A stretch of 64,000 nt of DNA from AP-15 sp963747735 (GTDB lineage: Bacteria; Pseudomonadota; Alphaproteobacteria; ATCC43930; CGMCC-115725). Each line of letters opens with the position of its first letter. The first letter of the stretch is position 1. The stretch is taken from the NCBI GenBank assembly GCA_963747735.1, contig CAVVGE010000019.1, positions 372,001-436,000 of the forward strand, in the 5' to 3' direction. The notes below the pieces were generated by a model. The model was not told where the DNA came from. It made no database searches and worked only from the letters and a program-made list of their open reading frames with translations. Below, piece by piece: positions 54,930-63,723 of the stretch. The position numbers and the translations under genes are program-made.

Positions 54930-56285
54930 TCAGCCCCGCGCGCCGCCCGCCACCGCCGGCGCCGCAACGTCTTCGGGCGCATCGGCCTCGCCGTCGAGGA
55001 CCGCGCGCATCCGGATGGGATCGAGCTCGCCCATCCATTTGGCGATCACCACCGTCGCGAAGATGTTGCTGAAGAGGTTGGTGACGGCGCGGATCTCGGA
55101 CATGAAGCGCTCGACCCCGAGCAAGAGGGCAAGGCCGCCGACCGGCAGGATGCCGAGCGAGGGCAACGTCGCGGCGAGCGCGACAAACCCGGCCCCCGCC
55201 ACCCCTGCAGCACCCTTGGTCGTGAACAGCATGACAAGCAGCATCGTCAATTGCTGGCCAAAGCTCAGATGGATGTCGGTCGCCTGGGCGATAAACAACA
55301 CCGCCATCGTCATATAGATCGCGGTGCCGTCGGTGTTGAACGAAAATCCGGTCGGCAGCACCAGCCCGACAGTCTCCTCCGAGCAGCCGATCCGTTCGAG
55401 CTTGACCATCGAGCGCGGGATCATCGCCTCGCCCGAGGTGGCGCTGAACGCGATCAGCAACTCGTCCTTGAAATAGCGCAGTATCTTTAGAACCCGCAGA
55501 CCGAAGAGCCGGGCGATCAGCCCGAACCCGACCAGCACAAACAGGATTGAGGTTACATAAACGCTCAAGAGGAGCCGGCCGAGGCTGGCGAGCGAGCCAA
55601 AGCCGAACTTGCCGACGGTGAACGCCATCGCGCCAAAAGCGGCGAGCGGCGCCACATACATGATGATGCGGACGATGCCGAACAGCACCTGGGTGAAATC
55701 GTCGATCAATGTGACGAGCCGCTGGCCGCGCTCGCCCATATGGCAGAGCGCAAAGCCGAACAGCACGGCCATGACCAGGACCGGCAGGATCTGGCCCTCG
55801 GCGACCGCGCCGACCAGATTGTGCGGGATCATCTTTAAGAGAAAATCGACGATCGTCAGCGATTTGGCGCCGGTGACATAGCCGGCGACGAGCTTGCCGT
55901 CCAAGCTCGCCGGGTTGATGTGAAGACCGGCGCCGGGCTGCAGCAGATTGCCGACCCCGAGGCCGATAAAAAGCGCCAAGGTCGAAACCACCTCGAAATA
56001 GACGATGGCGCGCACGCCGACGACGCCGACGCGGCGCATATCGCCCATCTTGGCGATGCCGACCGCGACCGTGGCGAAGATGATCGGCGGCACCACCGCC
56101 CGGATCAACAGGATAAAACCGTCGCTGAGCGGCTTCATCCGGGCGCCGAGGCCCGGATCGAACCAGCCCAGCAGAATGCCGACGCCGATGGCGATCAGCA
56201 CCTGGACATAAAGCTTGCGCAGCGGCGAGCGGTGCGTTGCCGGCCTGCCCGCAGCACCATGGTCGGCCGGTCTCGGATTCGCCAT
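54930..56285 (-). CDS. dctA: Dicarboxylate:cation symporter (DctA/GltP family)
   Basis: A 451-residue inner-membrane carrier. Family landmarks are YVQVLIAIGVGILLGWFDPG, AVVPPIIFATVAVGIAKMGD, SATSGEAMIPRSMVKLERIG (hairpin HP1-like serines), LVLPTGFSFNTDGTAIYMTM (the NTDGT motif) and LTMLLVMLFTTKGAAGVAGA. It imports C4-dicarboxylates or glutamate with protons or sodium. It is within a five-gene minus-strand run with two binding proteins and the PLP enzyme. Confidence 0.95.
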   Translation of the reverse strand: MANPRPADHGAAGRPATHRSPLRKLYVQVLIAIGVGILLGWFDPGLGARMKPLSDGFILLIRAVVPPIIFATVAVGIAKMGDMRRVGVVGVRAIVYFEVVSTLALFIGLGVGNLLQPGAGLHINPASLDGKLVAGYVTGAKSLTIVDFLLKMIPHNLVGAVAEGQILPVLVMAVLFGFALCHMGERGQRLVTLIDDFTQVLFGIVRIIMYVAPLAAFGAMAFTVGKFGFGSLASLGRLLLSVYVTSILFVLVGFGLIARLFGLRVLKILRYFKDELLIAFSATSGEAMIPRSMVKLERIGCSEETVGLVLPTGFSFNTDGTAIYMTMAVLFIAQATDIHLSFGQQLTMLLVMLFTTKGAAGVAGAGFVALAATLPSLGILPVGGLALLLGVERFMSEIRAVTNLFSNIFATVVIAKWMGELDPIRMRAVLDGEADAPEDVAAPAVAGGARG

Positions 56286-56303
56286 CGCTCCCCCCTCACT
56301 CGC

Positions 56304-57890
56304 TCATCGATCGAGCCAGACATCGATCAAATCCTGGCCGATGAAATGGCTCGGCGTAATGCTCCAGCCCTTGACCTTGGCCGCGGTGACGACGATCCGG
56401 CTCCACCACAGGAGCGGCACCGCATAAGCCTCGCTCAGAGCGTGGCGCTCAAAGGCGCGGACAATTTTAGCGCGCTCCTGCGGATCGCCGGTGATCGCCT
56501 GGCCGACATAGAGCGCATCGAGAAACCGGTCGGTGGAAAACGAGAAATTGACCGGCGACAAATCGTGCGAAACGTATTTCGTCAGCTGAATTGTCGGATC
56601 GTCGAAAAAATCTCCGGAAAAATCGAGGGCGACGTCGAAGTTCCCTGCTTCGGCCTCTTTTTGCCAATCGAAGATATTGAGCTTTTTTTCGGTTGCTTCG
56701 ACGCCGATGCGGCGCCAGCTGTCGACCAGAAGGTCGGCGCCGGCGTAATGCGGCATCGGGATGTCGCGGACCATGACCACCAGCTTCAGATCATGCACCC
56801 CGGCGGCGGTCAAGAGCTGCCGCGCCTGGGCGCGCGAGGCGGCGATGTCGCGCCCAAAGCCGGGCAGCTCGACCAGCGCCGCCTCGGGCGTCGCCCAGCT
56901 CGAGCCCGGCCGCATGACGCCGCCGACATATTTGAGAAAGGTCGATTTCTGCAGCTCCTGCGCCGCACCCCATCGGTCGATGGCGAGCGACAGCGCCCGC
57001 CTGACCCGCGCATCGTCAAAGGGCGGGCGGCGGGAGTTGAACACCACCATCAGATTGGACAGCCACGGGCTCTCGCTGACCGCAACGCGATCGCCGAGCG
57101 CGGCCACCAGCTGGTCGCGCTGCGGCGGCGACACACCGCGGAATTCGGCGGCGATATGGCCGCTCTTATAGGCGGCCATGACCGCCGGGCCGGTGATGAA
57201 ATCGGCCTGGTAGCCGTCGAGATAGGGCTTGCCCGGCTGAAAATACCGGTCCCAGCGCTTGCCCCGCCAATATTGTCCCTTGGCGTGCTCGACAAAGACA
57301 AAGGCGCCGGTGCCGAGGATATGCGTTTTCGGGAATTGCGGGTCCTGGGCGAGCTTTGCAGCGCTGTAGATGCAGTTCCAGGGCGAGGCGAAATTCGCCA
57401 GCATCGCCGCTTCCGGCCAGCGCAGGTGAAACACCACGCTCAGCGGGTCGGGCGTGTCGATTTCCGAGATCGCGGCGTAATCGACGCGGCGCGACGACAG
57501 CACCCCCGGCGGCGGGTGGGCGATCCGCTGGTAGCTCGCCTTGATGTCGGCCGATGTCAGCGGCGAGCCGTCGTGAAACAGGACATTGGGCCGCAGCTTG
57601 AAGGTGTAGGTCTGCCGGTCCGCCGATACGCTCCAGGATTGCGCCAGATCGCCGACGATCTTGGGATAGAGGGCGGCGTCGAATTTGAGCAGGGTCGAAT
57701 AATGCGGCGCGATCGGATGGAGAAAGGCAAAGGACGTGTTGCCGTGGCAATCGTAGCTTATCGGCTCGACCACGACCGCAAATTCGAGGATTCCGCCATG
57801 CTTTGGCGTCGTATCGGAAAAAGCGGCGCCGCTCGGGGCGAAGAGGGCCAGGAGGAGGAGGATTGTCGCCAGGGCGCGCCGAGCCTGCAT
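56304..57890 (-). CDS. Oligopeptide/nickel-type ABC substrate-binding protein (SBP_bac_5), orphan
   Basis: A 528-residue periplasmic receptor. I chose ATG 57890, which begins the signal peptide MQARRALATILLLLALFAPS, instead of the GTG 12 codons upstream. The fold shows GGILEFAVVVEPISYDCHGN, YTFKLRPNVLFHDGSPLTSA, RVRRALSLAIDRWGAAQELQ and an acidic C-terminus ending VWLDR. It binds peptides, opines or similar solutes. No cognate dpp-type permease or ATPase lies nearby. Its 5' end is 37 bp from the next gene upstream. Confidence 0.9.
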   Translation of the reverse strand: MQARRALATILLLLALFAPSGAAFSDTTPKHGGILEFAVVVEPISYDCHGNTSFAFLHPIAPHYSTLLKFDAALYPKIVGDLAQSWSVSADRQTYTFKLRPNVLFHDGSPLTSADIKASYQRIAHPPPGVLSSRRVDYAAISEIDTPDPLSVVFHLRWPEAAMLANFASPWNCIYSAAKLAQDPQFPKTHILGTGAFVFVEHAKGQYWRGKRWDRYFQPGKPYLDGYQADFITGPAVMAAYKSGHIAAEFRGVSPPQRDQLVAALGDRVAVSESPWLSNLMVVFNSRRPPFDDARVRRALSLAIDRWGAAQELQKSTFLKYVGGVMRPGSSWATPEAALVELPGFGRDIAASRAQARQLLTAAGVHDLKLVVMVRDIPMPHYAGADLLVDSWRRIGVEATEKKLNIFDWQKEAEAGNFDVALDFSGDFFDDPTIQLTKYVSHDLSPVNFSFSTDRFLDALYVGQAITGDPQERAKIVRAFERHALSEAYAVPLLWWSRIVVTAAKVKGWSITPSHFIGQDLIDVWLDR

Positions 57891-57927
57891 CAGGATGAGC
57901 CGGAGAACGCAGCGCCGCCCGTCCACC

Positions 57928-59049
57928 CTAATGCGCCTGGCCTTTCTGCCATGCCTGGAACTGGTCGAAGAGCCGGTCTTTCTCCTGCTGGCTCAACGGC
58001 GTGCCGCCGGCTGCCTGCTGGCGCTCGTCGAGAAAGCGGGCAAAGATCGCCTTTAAATCCTGCGGTTTTGCCGCAACCGCGGCCGGCGCATTGCGCCGCA
58101 GCCAGTCCGCCGCCGGCGGAAAGCGGCGCCATCCCGGAAGCTCGGCCGCGATATTGACCTCATGCCATTTTGGATGATGCCCCGGCTGCAGCAGCGATTG
58201 GAAACCGGTGAAAAACGCGTCGACGAAATTCACCAGGTTGCGGTAGCGCTCGGACGGCGCCTGCAGATTGGCGGCGGCGAGGACGGCGCCGACCGCGACC
58301 GTGTCGACCGGCTGATTGTACTGGATCAGCCCAGGATAATCCTCGGCGGTCAGCCGTGCCGGCGCATAGACCCCGGCCATCGCCGAATTGCGCGGAATCG
58401 AGAGAAAATGGAGGCCGCCATCGTCGAAGAGATCGCGAAAAATCGGCGCCGGCCGGCCGCTGACAAAGGCCATCGCAGCGATCTCGCCGCTGCGCAGCTT
58501 GGCGAGCGCCAGCTCCTGGTCGTCATGGGTGGCGACGACCGGGATCTGCAGCAGCGCGAACAGGCGCGCGGCCGTGGTTTCGGTCCCGGCGCCGCGCAGA
58601 TCGACATTGACCTTTTGATTGGCAAGATCGTGAACGCTCTTGATATTGCCACGCGCCAGCAAATGAAACTCCTCGTTATAGAGCTTGGCGATGTAGGTCA
58701 GCCAATCTTCGATCCCCGGATACAGATTTTGCTGGCGCGCATAGTCGAGCACATCGACCTGCACGATCGCCATGTCGATGCCGCGCAGCAGCTTGAGGTC
58801 GGTGATGTTTTGCCAGGCGCCGTCGCCGATCACGGGCAGCACGCGGCGGGTCGCGCCGTCGTTGACGACATTGGCGAGGTCCTCGGCGATATGCACCGAG
58901 ATGCCCGCGGCACGCCCGGTTTCGAGCTCGACGAGGCCGCGGTTGACCGCGGCCTCCGGCGACGGGGCGGCGGCGCGCGCCGGCGCGCCCAGCGCCAAGG
59001 CAGCGGCGAGCCCGATCGCGACAAGCGCTGGGTTCACGATGCTGGTCAT
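57928..59049 (-). CDS. TAXI-family TRAP-type solute-binding protein, orphan
   Basis: A 373-residue protein with a signal peptide (VNPALVAIGLAAALALGAPA, cleaved near ARAAA). The TAXI-type receptor fold shows GISVHIAEDLANVVNDGATR, LRGIDMAIVQVDVLDYARQQ, NQKVNVDLRGAGTETTAARL and RNLVNFVDAFFTGFQSLLQP. The tail after residue 325 is Arg/Ala-rich with a QQEKDRLFDQFQAWQ helix. TAXI receptors normally pair with a fused TRAP permease, which is absent here. It is first in a run with the SBP_bac_5 protein. Confidence 0.87.
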   Translation of the reverse strand: MTSIVNPALVAIGLAAALALGAPARAAAPSPEAAVNRGLVELETGRAAGISVHIAEDLANVVNDGATRRVLPVIGDGAWQNITDLKLLRGIDMAIVQVDVLDYARQQNLYPGIEDWLTYIAKLYNEEFHLLARGNIKSVHDLANQKVNVDLRGAGTETTAARLFALLQIPVVATHDDQELALAKLRSGEIAAMAFVSGRPAPIFRDLFDDGGLHFLSIPRNSAMAGVYAPARLTAEDYPGLIQYNQPVDTVAVGAVLAAANLQAPSERYRNLVNFVDAFFTGFQSLLQPGHHPKWHEVNIAAELPGWRRFPPAADWLRRNAPAAVAAKPQDLKAIFARFLDERQQAAGGTPLSQQEKDRLFDQFQAWQKGQAH

Positions 59050-59073
59050 CTGCTGTCGTTTCCGGCCGGATTG

Positions 59074-59454
59074 CTAACGCGCTTCCTGGCGCGCGGGCTG
59101 TTGGCCGCGCTCCACGGCGGCATGCTCGGGCAAGGAAAGCCGCGGCGCATCCGGATTCACGGGTGCAGCCATCGGCAGCGGAAGCCGAACAAAGGCGGCG
59201 GCGCCAACAGCAGGCTCAAGGGGGCGGGCGCCCTGCGCCTGTTGCAGCAGCAGCAGAAAACCGGTCCCGAAAAACACGCCGATCGTCGCCGCGGCGACGG
59301 CCCCGATCGAGATCAGATGGAACCATGTTCCGATCGACCGTGCGCTGCGGTCGGGGACCGGCCGCGCTGCTCGATGTGGGTTGAATTCGACGGGCTTGTC
59401 TCGACCCCGCGGGCCCGAGCCGAACGAGGGAATGGCCAATGTGCCGTCGAGCAT
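59074..59454 (-). CDS. Small single-pass membrane protein, hypothetical
   Basis: A 126-residue protein with AGGGAG 5-10 nt upstream of the ATG at 59454. One transmembrane helix (HLISIGAVAAATIGVFFGTG, FLLLLQQ) separates a basic N-terminal tail from a Pro/Ala-rich C-terminal tail (VRLPLPMAAPVNPDAPRL). It lacks recognisable domains. It lies 24 bp upstream of the TAXI receptor gene on the same strand and may be co-transcribed. Confidence 0.6.
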   Translation of the reverse strand: MLDGTLAIPSFGSGPRGRDKPVEFNPHRAARPVPDRSARSIGTWFHLISIGAVAAATIGVFFGTGFLLLLQQAQGARPLEPAVGAAAFVRLPLPMAAPVNPDAPRLSLPEHAAVERGQQPARQEAR

Positions 59455-59997
59455 GGCGAAGCGTTCTCCCTAACCCGTCCCGTCAGCTGTCCCCCGAATG
59501 CGTGCAGGGCCGAACGGTCGCGCGGGTCGCAGGCCCGATCGTCGTCGAGCTTCCCGGATAGGCGCAAGGCAGACAAAGCGGAACAATCAAACAATGCATC
59601 ACATTTACAACAAATTTTGGTAAAGGTCAACCCCTCAGCCTTCTATACGAAAGTCAATTTTTCAAATATATTGTAACATGGTTAATAACTATTAACGCCG
59701 ACCGGGAAAAGCCCGACAAAGGTTAACAAAAGTTAAATCATCACCGCGGCATCTCCGGTTGCCAACCGGCGCCGCCGTGCAGCTGCCCGACCTCGGTGGG
59801 CGCGTCAGCGTGGAGAGCACGTGGAACGGCGCCTTGCCGGTACGCCGCTCCCGCGCTGCGCGGCGTGAGCTGGCGAGCCGTTGTAAAGAAAACGACATAG
59901 CTGGATAGGGCCAAATAGCCGGCAGGATGAAAATGGGGCGAAGGCTGTAGGCACGCGAGCGGGCGCCATCGCAGCGTGTGAACCAATCCAAAGACTT
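59455..59997. other. AT-rich regulatory spacer, no gene recognised
   Basis: About 540 bp. The section 59570-59740 is far more AT-rich than its surroundings and holds a perfect palindrome, GTTAATAACTATTAAC, at 59681-59696 and a possible minus-strand promoter TTGACC-N17-TAAATG. Beyond 59740 the DNA is again GC-rich with no convincing frame on either strand. Confidence 0.5.
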
Positions 59998-60153
59998 GTC
60001 ATTCCGGGGCGTGGGCTCCCGGGTCGGGCCGATGGCCCGCCCGGGGACAGGCTCCGCCCGCGAGCCCGGAACCCAGGCACACCGGCCTGCGACATGCTGG
60101 CGGACGGCGGTGTTCATAGGTTCCGGGCCTGCCTGCGGGCATCCCGGAATGAC
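59998..60153. repeat. Palindromic (BIME-like) element, type C
   Basis: A 156-bp element with 11-bp perfect inverted ends, GTCATTCCGGG and CCCGGAATGAC, and internal GC-rich hairpins such as CCCGGGTCGGGCCGATGGCC. Ends match the GTCATTCCCG ends of the elements at 29377 and 46907. No gene overlaps it. Confidence 0.75.
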
Positions 60154-60189
60154 ATTGCTTTCGACGCGGGATTTCTTCACAGGCTCTCA

Positions 60190-60275
60190 CCATGAGGACA
60201 TCGGCTCCGAACCTCATCCTGAGGGCCGCGCGCCGCGGCGTCTCGGGGGATGCAGGCCCCCGTCTCGAATGTTGT
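60190..60275. repeat. Palindromic element, type B (degenerate)
   Basis: Contains CCTCATCCTGAGGGCCGCG and CGCGGCGTCTCG, the same order of parts as the right half of the element inside dnaE2 at 44195-44306. It lies about 90 bp upstream of the ThDP-enzyme gene. The left arm is poorly preserved (CCATGAGGAC). Confidence 0.65.
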
Positions 60276-60360
60276 GCGGGACTGAGAAGCGGCCCATCGC
60301 CTTGACAACTTTCGGCCCCGCTCGCCGTAATGGCCGGCCGTTTTGCCGGAGGACAAAGCC

Positions 60361-62010
60361 ATGCAGGTCATGCAGGTCATCGCCGAGATTCTGAAAAAGG
60401 AGGGCGTCTCCACGCTCTTCTGCTTTCCGACGACGCCGATCATCGAGGCCGCCGCCGCGGTCGGCATCCGGCCGGTGATCTGCCGCCAGGAGCGGGTCGG
60501 CGTCCATATGGCCGATGGCTTTGCCCGCGTCGCGAACGGCCATCCGCCCGGCGTTTTTGCGATGCAATACGGGCCGGGGGCGGAGAATGCGTTTGCCGGG
60601 GTCGCGACCGCTTTTTCGGATTCGGCACCGGTGGTGTTCCTGCCGCTCGGCCACCCGCGCGAGACGGCCCAGCTCTTCCCGATGTTCAAATCGAGCCGCA
60701 CCTACGCCTCGATCACCAAATCGGTCGAGGAGGTGCAATTGCCGCACGAGATCGGGAACATCATGCGGCGCGCCTTTTCCCAGGTGAAGAACGGACGGCC
60801 CGGCCCGGTCATGGTCGAGGTGCCGGCCGATGTGACCGGCATCGAGGTCGATGTCGATCCGGCGCAGTACCAGCCGGTGCGCGCGACCCGCTCGGCCGGC
60901 GATCCGCAGGACATCGACGAGGCGGCAAAGATGCTGCTCGACGCCCAATGCCCGATCATTCTCGCCGGCCAGGGCGTTTTTTATGCAGGCGCGACCGACG
61001 AATTGCGCCAGCTCGCGGAATTGCTGCAGGCGCCGGTCATGACCACCTTCGACGGCAAGAGCACGTTTCCCGAGGACCACGCGCTGGCGCTCGGCTCGGG
61101 CGGCGGCACCTTTACCGGCCCCGGCCGCCACTTCCTGCACAAAGCCGACCTGGTGCTGGGTGTGGGCTGCAGCTTTACCCGGCACGGCATCGCCACCCCG
61201 GTCTTCCCGCCCGGCAAGAAATACATCCACGCGACCAACGACACCCGCGACCTGCACAAGGCGTTTGCCGCCGATCTCGGGATCTTGGGCGACGCCAAGC
61301 TGGTGCTCGGGCAACTGGCCGAAGCGGTCAAGGACCGGCTCGGCGCCAAAACGCGCGGCGATGCGGTCGCGCATGAGGTCGGCGCAAAGCGCGAGGAATG
61401 GCTCGCCCGCTGGCACGCGAAGCTCCATTCGAACGAGCGCCCGATCAACCCCTACCGGGTGATCTCGGAATTTATGCGCGTCGTCGATCCGAAGGATGCG
61501 ATCGTGACCCACGATTCGGGCAGCCCGCGCGAGCAATTGAACCCGTTCTACCGGGCGACCCGGCCGCGCAGCTATCTCGGCTGGGGCAAGTCGCACCAGC
61601 TCGGCACCGGGCTCGGCCTCGTCATCGGCGCCAAGGTCGCCGCCCCCGACAAATTCTGCGTCAATTTCATGGGCGACGCCGCCTTTGGCATGACCGGGCT
61701 CGATTTCGAGACCGCCGCACGCTGCGGCATCCCGATCACGACGATCGTCTTGAACAACTCGACGATGGCGATCGAGACGCATGCGATGGCGCTGTCGCAC
61801 GAGCGCTACCGCGCCCGCGATTTGGGCGGCAACTACGCCAACATCGCCCGCGATCTCGGCGGCTGGAGCGAGCGCGTCGAGGACCCGGCCGAGATCGGCG
61901 ATGCGATCCAGCGCGCCCGCCGCCAAAACGACGACGGCCGCGCCGCTCTCCTCGAATTTGTGACGAGCCAGGAGCAGGGCTTTTCGCACCGCCGCGGCGG
62001 CGCCGAATAG
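60361..62010 (+). CDS. ThDP-dependent enzyme of the acetolactate synthase superfamily
   Basis: A 549-residue enzyme. ATG 60361 follows GGAGGACAAAGCC. The three domains are visible: the Pyr domain with the ThDP-activating Glu in RQERVGVHMADGFARVA, the central domain (CPIILAGQGVFYAGATDELR), and the PP domain with the metal/ThDP motif GDAAFGMTGLDFETAARCGI followed by LNNSTMAI. Products of relatives include acetolactate, oxalyl-CoA and sulfoacetaldehyde metabolism, so the substrate is open. No regulatory ilvN subunit is present, which argues against canonical acetolactate synthase. It stands alone between the repeats and the mobile-element zone. Confidence 0.92.
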   Translation: MQVMQVIAEILKKEGVSTLFCFPTTPIIEAAAAVGIRPVICRQERVGVHMADGFARVANGHPPGVFAMQYGPGAENAFAGVATAFSDSAPVVFLPLGHPRETAQLFPMFKSSRTYASITKSVEEVQLPHEIGNIMRRAFSQVKNGRPGPVMVEVPADVTGIEVDVDPAQYQPVRATRSAGDPQDIDEAAKMLLDAQCPIILAGQGVFYAGATDELRQLAELLQAPVMTTFDGKSTFPEDHALALGSGGGTFTGPGRHFLHKADLVLGVGCSFTRHGIATPVFPPGKKYIHATNDTRDLHKAFAADLGILGDAKLVLGQLAEAVKDRLGAKTRGDAVAHEVGAKREEWLARWHAKLHSNERPINPYRVISEFMRVVDPKDAIVTHDSGSPREQLNPFYRATRPRSYLGWGKSHQLGTGLGLVIGAKVAAPDKFCVNFMGDAAFGMTGLDFETAARCGIPITTIVLNNSTMAIETHAMALSHERYRARDLGGNYANIARDLGGWSERVEDPAEIGDAIQRARRQNDDGRAALLEFVTSQEQGFSHRRGGAE

Positions 62011-62076
62011 CGCCGATCCGACCTTTTGGCGGTGTCGACGGTTGGCCTGCGATATCGATAGCGATATGGTAGGCCA

Positions 62077-62379
62077 ATGACCCAGCTGCTGTTGCATCTG
62101 CCCGACGATCTCGTGCGCCGCTTCAAACGGGTGGTCGCTGCGCGCCAGCGGAGCATGTTTGTGCGACGGTTGCTCGAAGCGGCCTTGCCGCCGGACGCCG
62201 GCGGCGACCACCCGGCCGACATCCAAGATCGCCATGGCGCCCCGCTGGTCCTGAGCAGCGCCCGATATCTCTACCCTTGGCTGCGTCATGTTTTTGCCGA
62301 CGGCGCCTACAACGGGGCCGGGTTTGCCGCTGGGCTCGACAAAATCGGCCGATGGACTTGCGACCCTCTCCAGAGCTGA
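62077..62379 (+). pseudogene. Truncated ribbon-helix-helix antitoxin joined to an IS5-family transposase fragment
   Basis: A 100-codon frame in two unrelated parts. Residues 1-44 (MTQLLLHLPDDLVRRFKRVV, then RQRSMFVRRLLEAALPPD) look like the N-terminus of an RHH antitoxin. From about 62206, ADIQDRHGAPLVLSSARYLY and PWLRHVFADGAYNGAGFAAG match an internal piece of IS5-type DDE transposases, including the catalytic-Asp region FADGAY. The antitoxin C-terminus and both ends of the IS are missing. This marks an old insertion and deletion. It probably encodes nothing useful. Confidence 0.75.
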
Positions 62380-62963
62380 CACCTAGAGAGTACCATAAAC
62401 GACTGAAATCACTCACCTCATTTTGGGTCAAACTCCTAGTCTTACTGCGTCAGTAATCGGGAATTCTTGCCGTCTTGCGGATTGGCGTATTGCAACAGGG
62501 ACATCTCGGGAGGGTCCTGGCGAGCGCGACAATGAGGCGTCGTCGCATGGTCGCGATCGAGTTTGGGATGTGGCGTTCGGGGCGGATCGGCGGCACCTCT
62601 GGGTCGGTAACCGTCGGGAACGGCAGATCCCGAGAGCGGCGCGGCGAAACCTGGTCCTGAGGGGGGATGGGCGCCCCGTTCGGCGATCAAGAAGCCGTAA
62701 GCGGCGATGCAGAGTGTGGCGTGATGGTGGAAGCCGCGCCACCCGCGCCCTTCATAATCACCAAGGCCGAGCTCCTGTTTGAGCTCTTGATAATCGCGCT
62801 CGATCCGCCACCGCAATTTTGCCCGGTTGACCAGCCGATCAAAGGCGATATCCTCGGGCAAGCTGGCAAACCAATACTTGGTCGGCTCGGTTTCGTCCTC
62901 CGGCCGCTCGATCAGCAGCCACTCTTCGGCGCGCGGTTCGGCCAGCAAGTTGTCGCGGTGCCC

Positions 62964-63004
62964 CACGGGACAAGCCCGTGGGCTGAAGGCCCACGGCCGC
63001 AGCC
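62964..63004. repeat. Double hairpin element, type D, inside the transposase
   Basis: Two overlapping perfect 8-bp stems that share one strand: CCCACGGG/CCCGTGGG and GCCCACGG/CCGTGGGC. Only one can form at a time. In frame it adds about 13 residues (WAFSPRACPVG) between RFARLRLRP and HRDNLLAEPR. Confidence 0.75.
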
Positions 63005-63098
63005 GCAGCCGTGCGAACCGTGCAGCGAGCCAGTCCGCGCTGCCTTCGCGCCACCTGACGGTTTGCCACCTCTCTTGCGGCAGGCTGAGAGCGAGCGC

Positions 63099-63122
63099 CC
63101 CCGGCCTTCGCCGGGGCAGGCT
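63099..63122. repeat. Short GNRA-loop hairpin, type C core, frameshifting the transposase
   Basis: About 22 bp with the stem CCCCGGC/GCCGGGG and loop GAAG on the coding strand. It lies between PIAAK and ALALSLPQERW of the transposase and shifts the reading frame. Confidence 0.75.
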
Positions 63123-63529
63123 TGGCGGCGATCGGCCGGTGCTGGTCGTCGCGCCGCAGCAACTTGGGCGGTCGCCCGCTGCCCCGGCCACGCTGCGGTT
63201 GTAAAGGCTCCACGCCCGGTGGCCAGACCGAGGTGTTGGGGCCGATCCCAGCGACATAGCTCATGCCGCGGGCGGTGATCTCCGTTCGCAGCCTGGTATC
63301 GTTGCCGTAACCGGCATCCATCAGCACCACACCCTGAGGCAACCCGGCCGCTTGCGCCGCGTTGATCTGCTCAAGGGCGATCTCAGGCTTGGTTTGGAAA
63401 GCGATCGTCTCCGGTATCTTGGCCTTGTGCCGACGTGCCTGATCCTTGGCCCAATCCTCAGGGAGATAGAGCCGATAAGCGACGGGCAGGCTGGCATCAC
63501 GGTTGGCCAGCGACAGCGGCACCGCGACC

Positions 63530-63552
63530 CCCGCCTTCGCGAGGGCAGGCTC
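63530..63552. repeat. Short GNRA-loop hairpin, type C core, in frame in the transposase
   Basis: The CCCTCGCGAAGGCGGGG core adds PALAKAG between GKQDLSE and VAVPLSLANRD without changing frame. Confidence 0.7.
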
Positions 63553-63698
63553 TGACAAATCCTGCTTGCCGAGCTGGCCGCAATATTGCCGGGTCACCCC
63601 GACCGAGTGCCGCCCCTTCTTGGGAAAGCCTGTGTCGTCGATGATCCAGGCCTCGACCGGCCCGCTGCGCTCGATCGCCGGCAGCACCAGCTCTGTCA

Positions 63699-63723
63699 CC
63701 CCCGCTTTCGCGAGGGCAGGCTC
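63699..63723. repeat. Short GNRA-loop hairpin, type C core, frameshifting the transposase
   Basis: The CCCTCGCGAAAGCGGGG core, about 23 bp in total, lies between SDAAMLGK and VTELVLPAIERS. In the upstream frame it leads to a TGA stop (SLPSRKRG), so the element truncates the product. Confidence 0.75.

Noticed and set aside
60214..62382. Open minus-strand frame of 722 codons opposite the ThDP enzyme
   Set aside because: Antisense of a strongly conserved gene and lacking any domain pattern.
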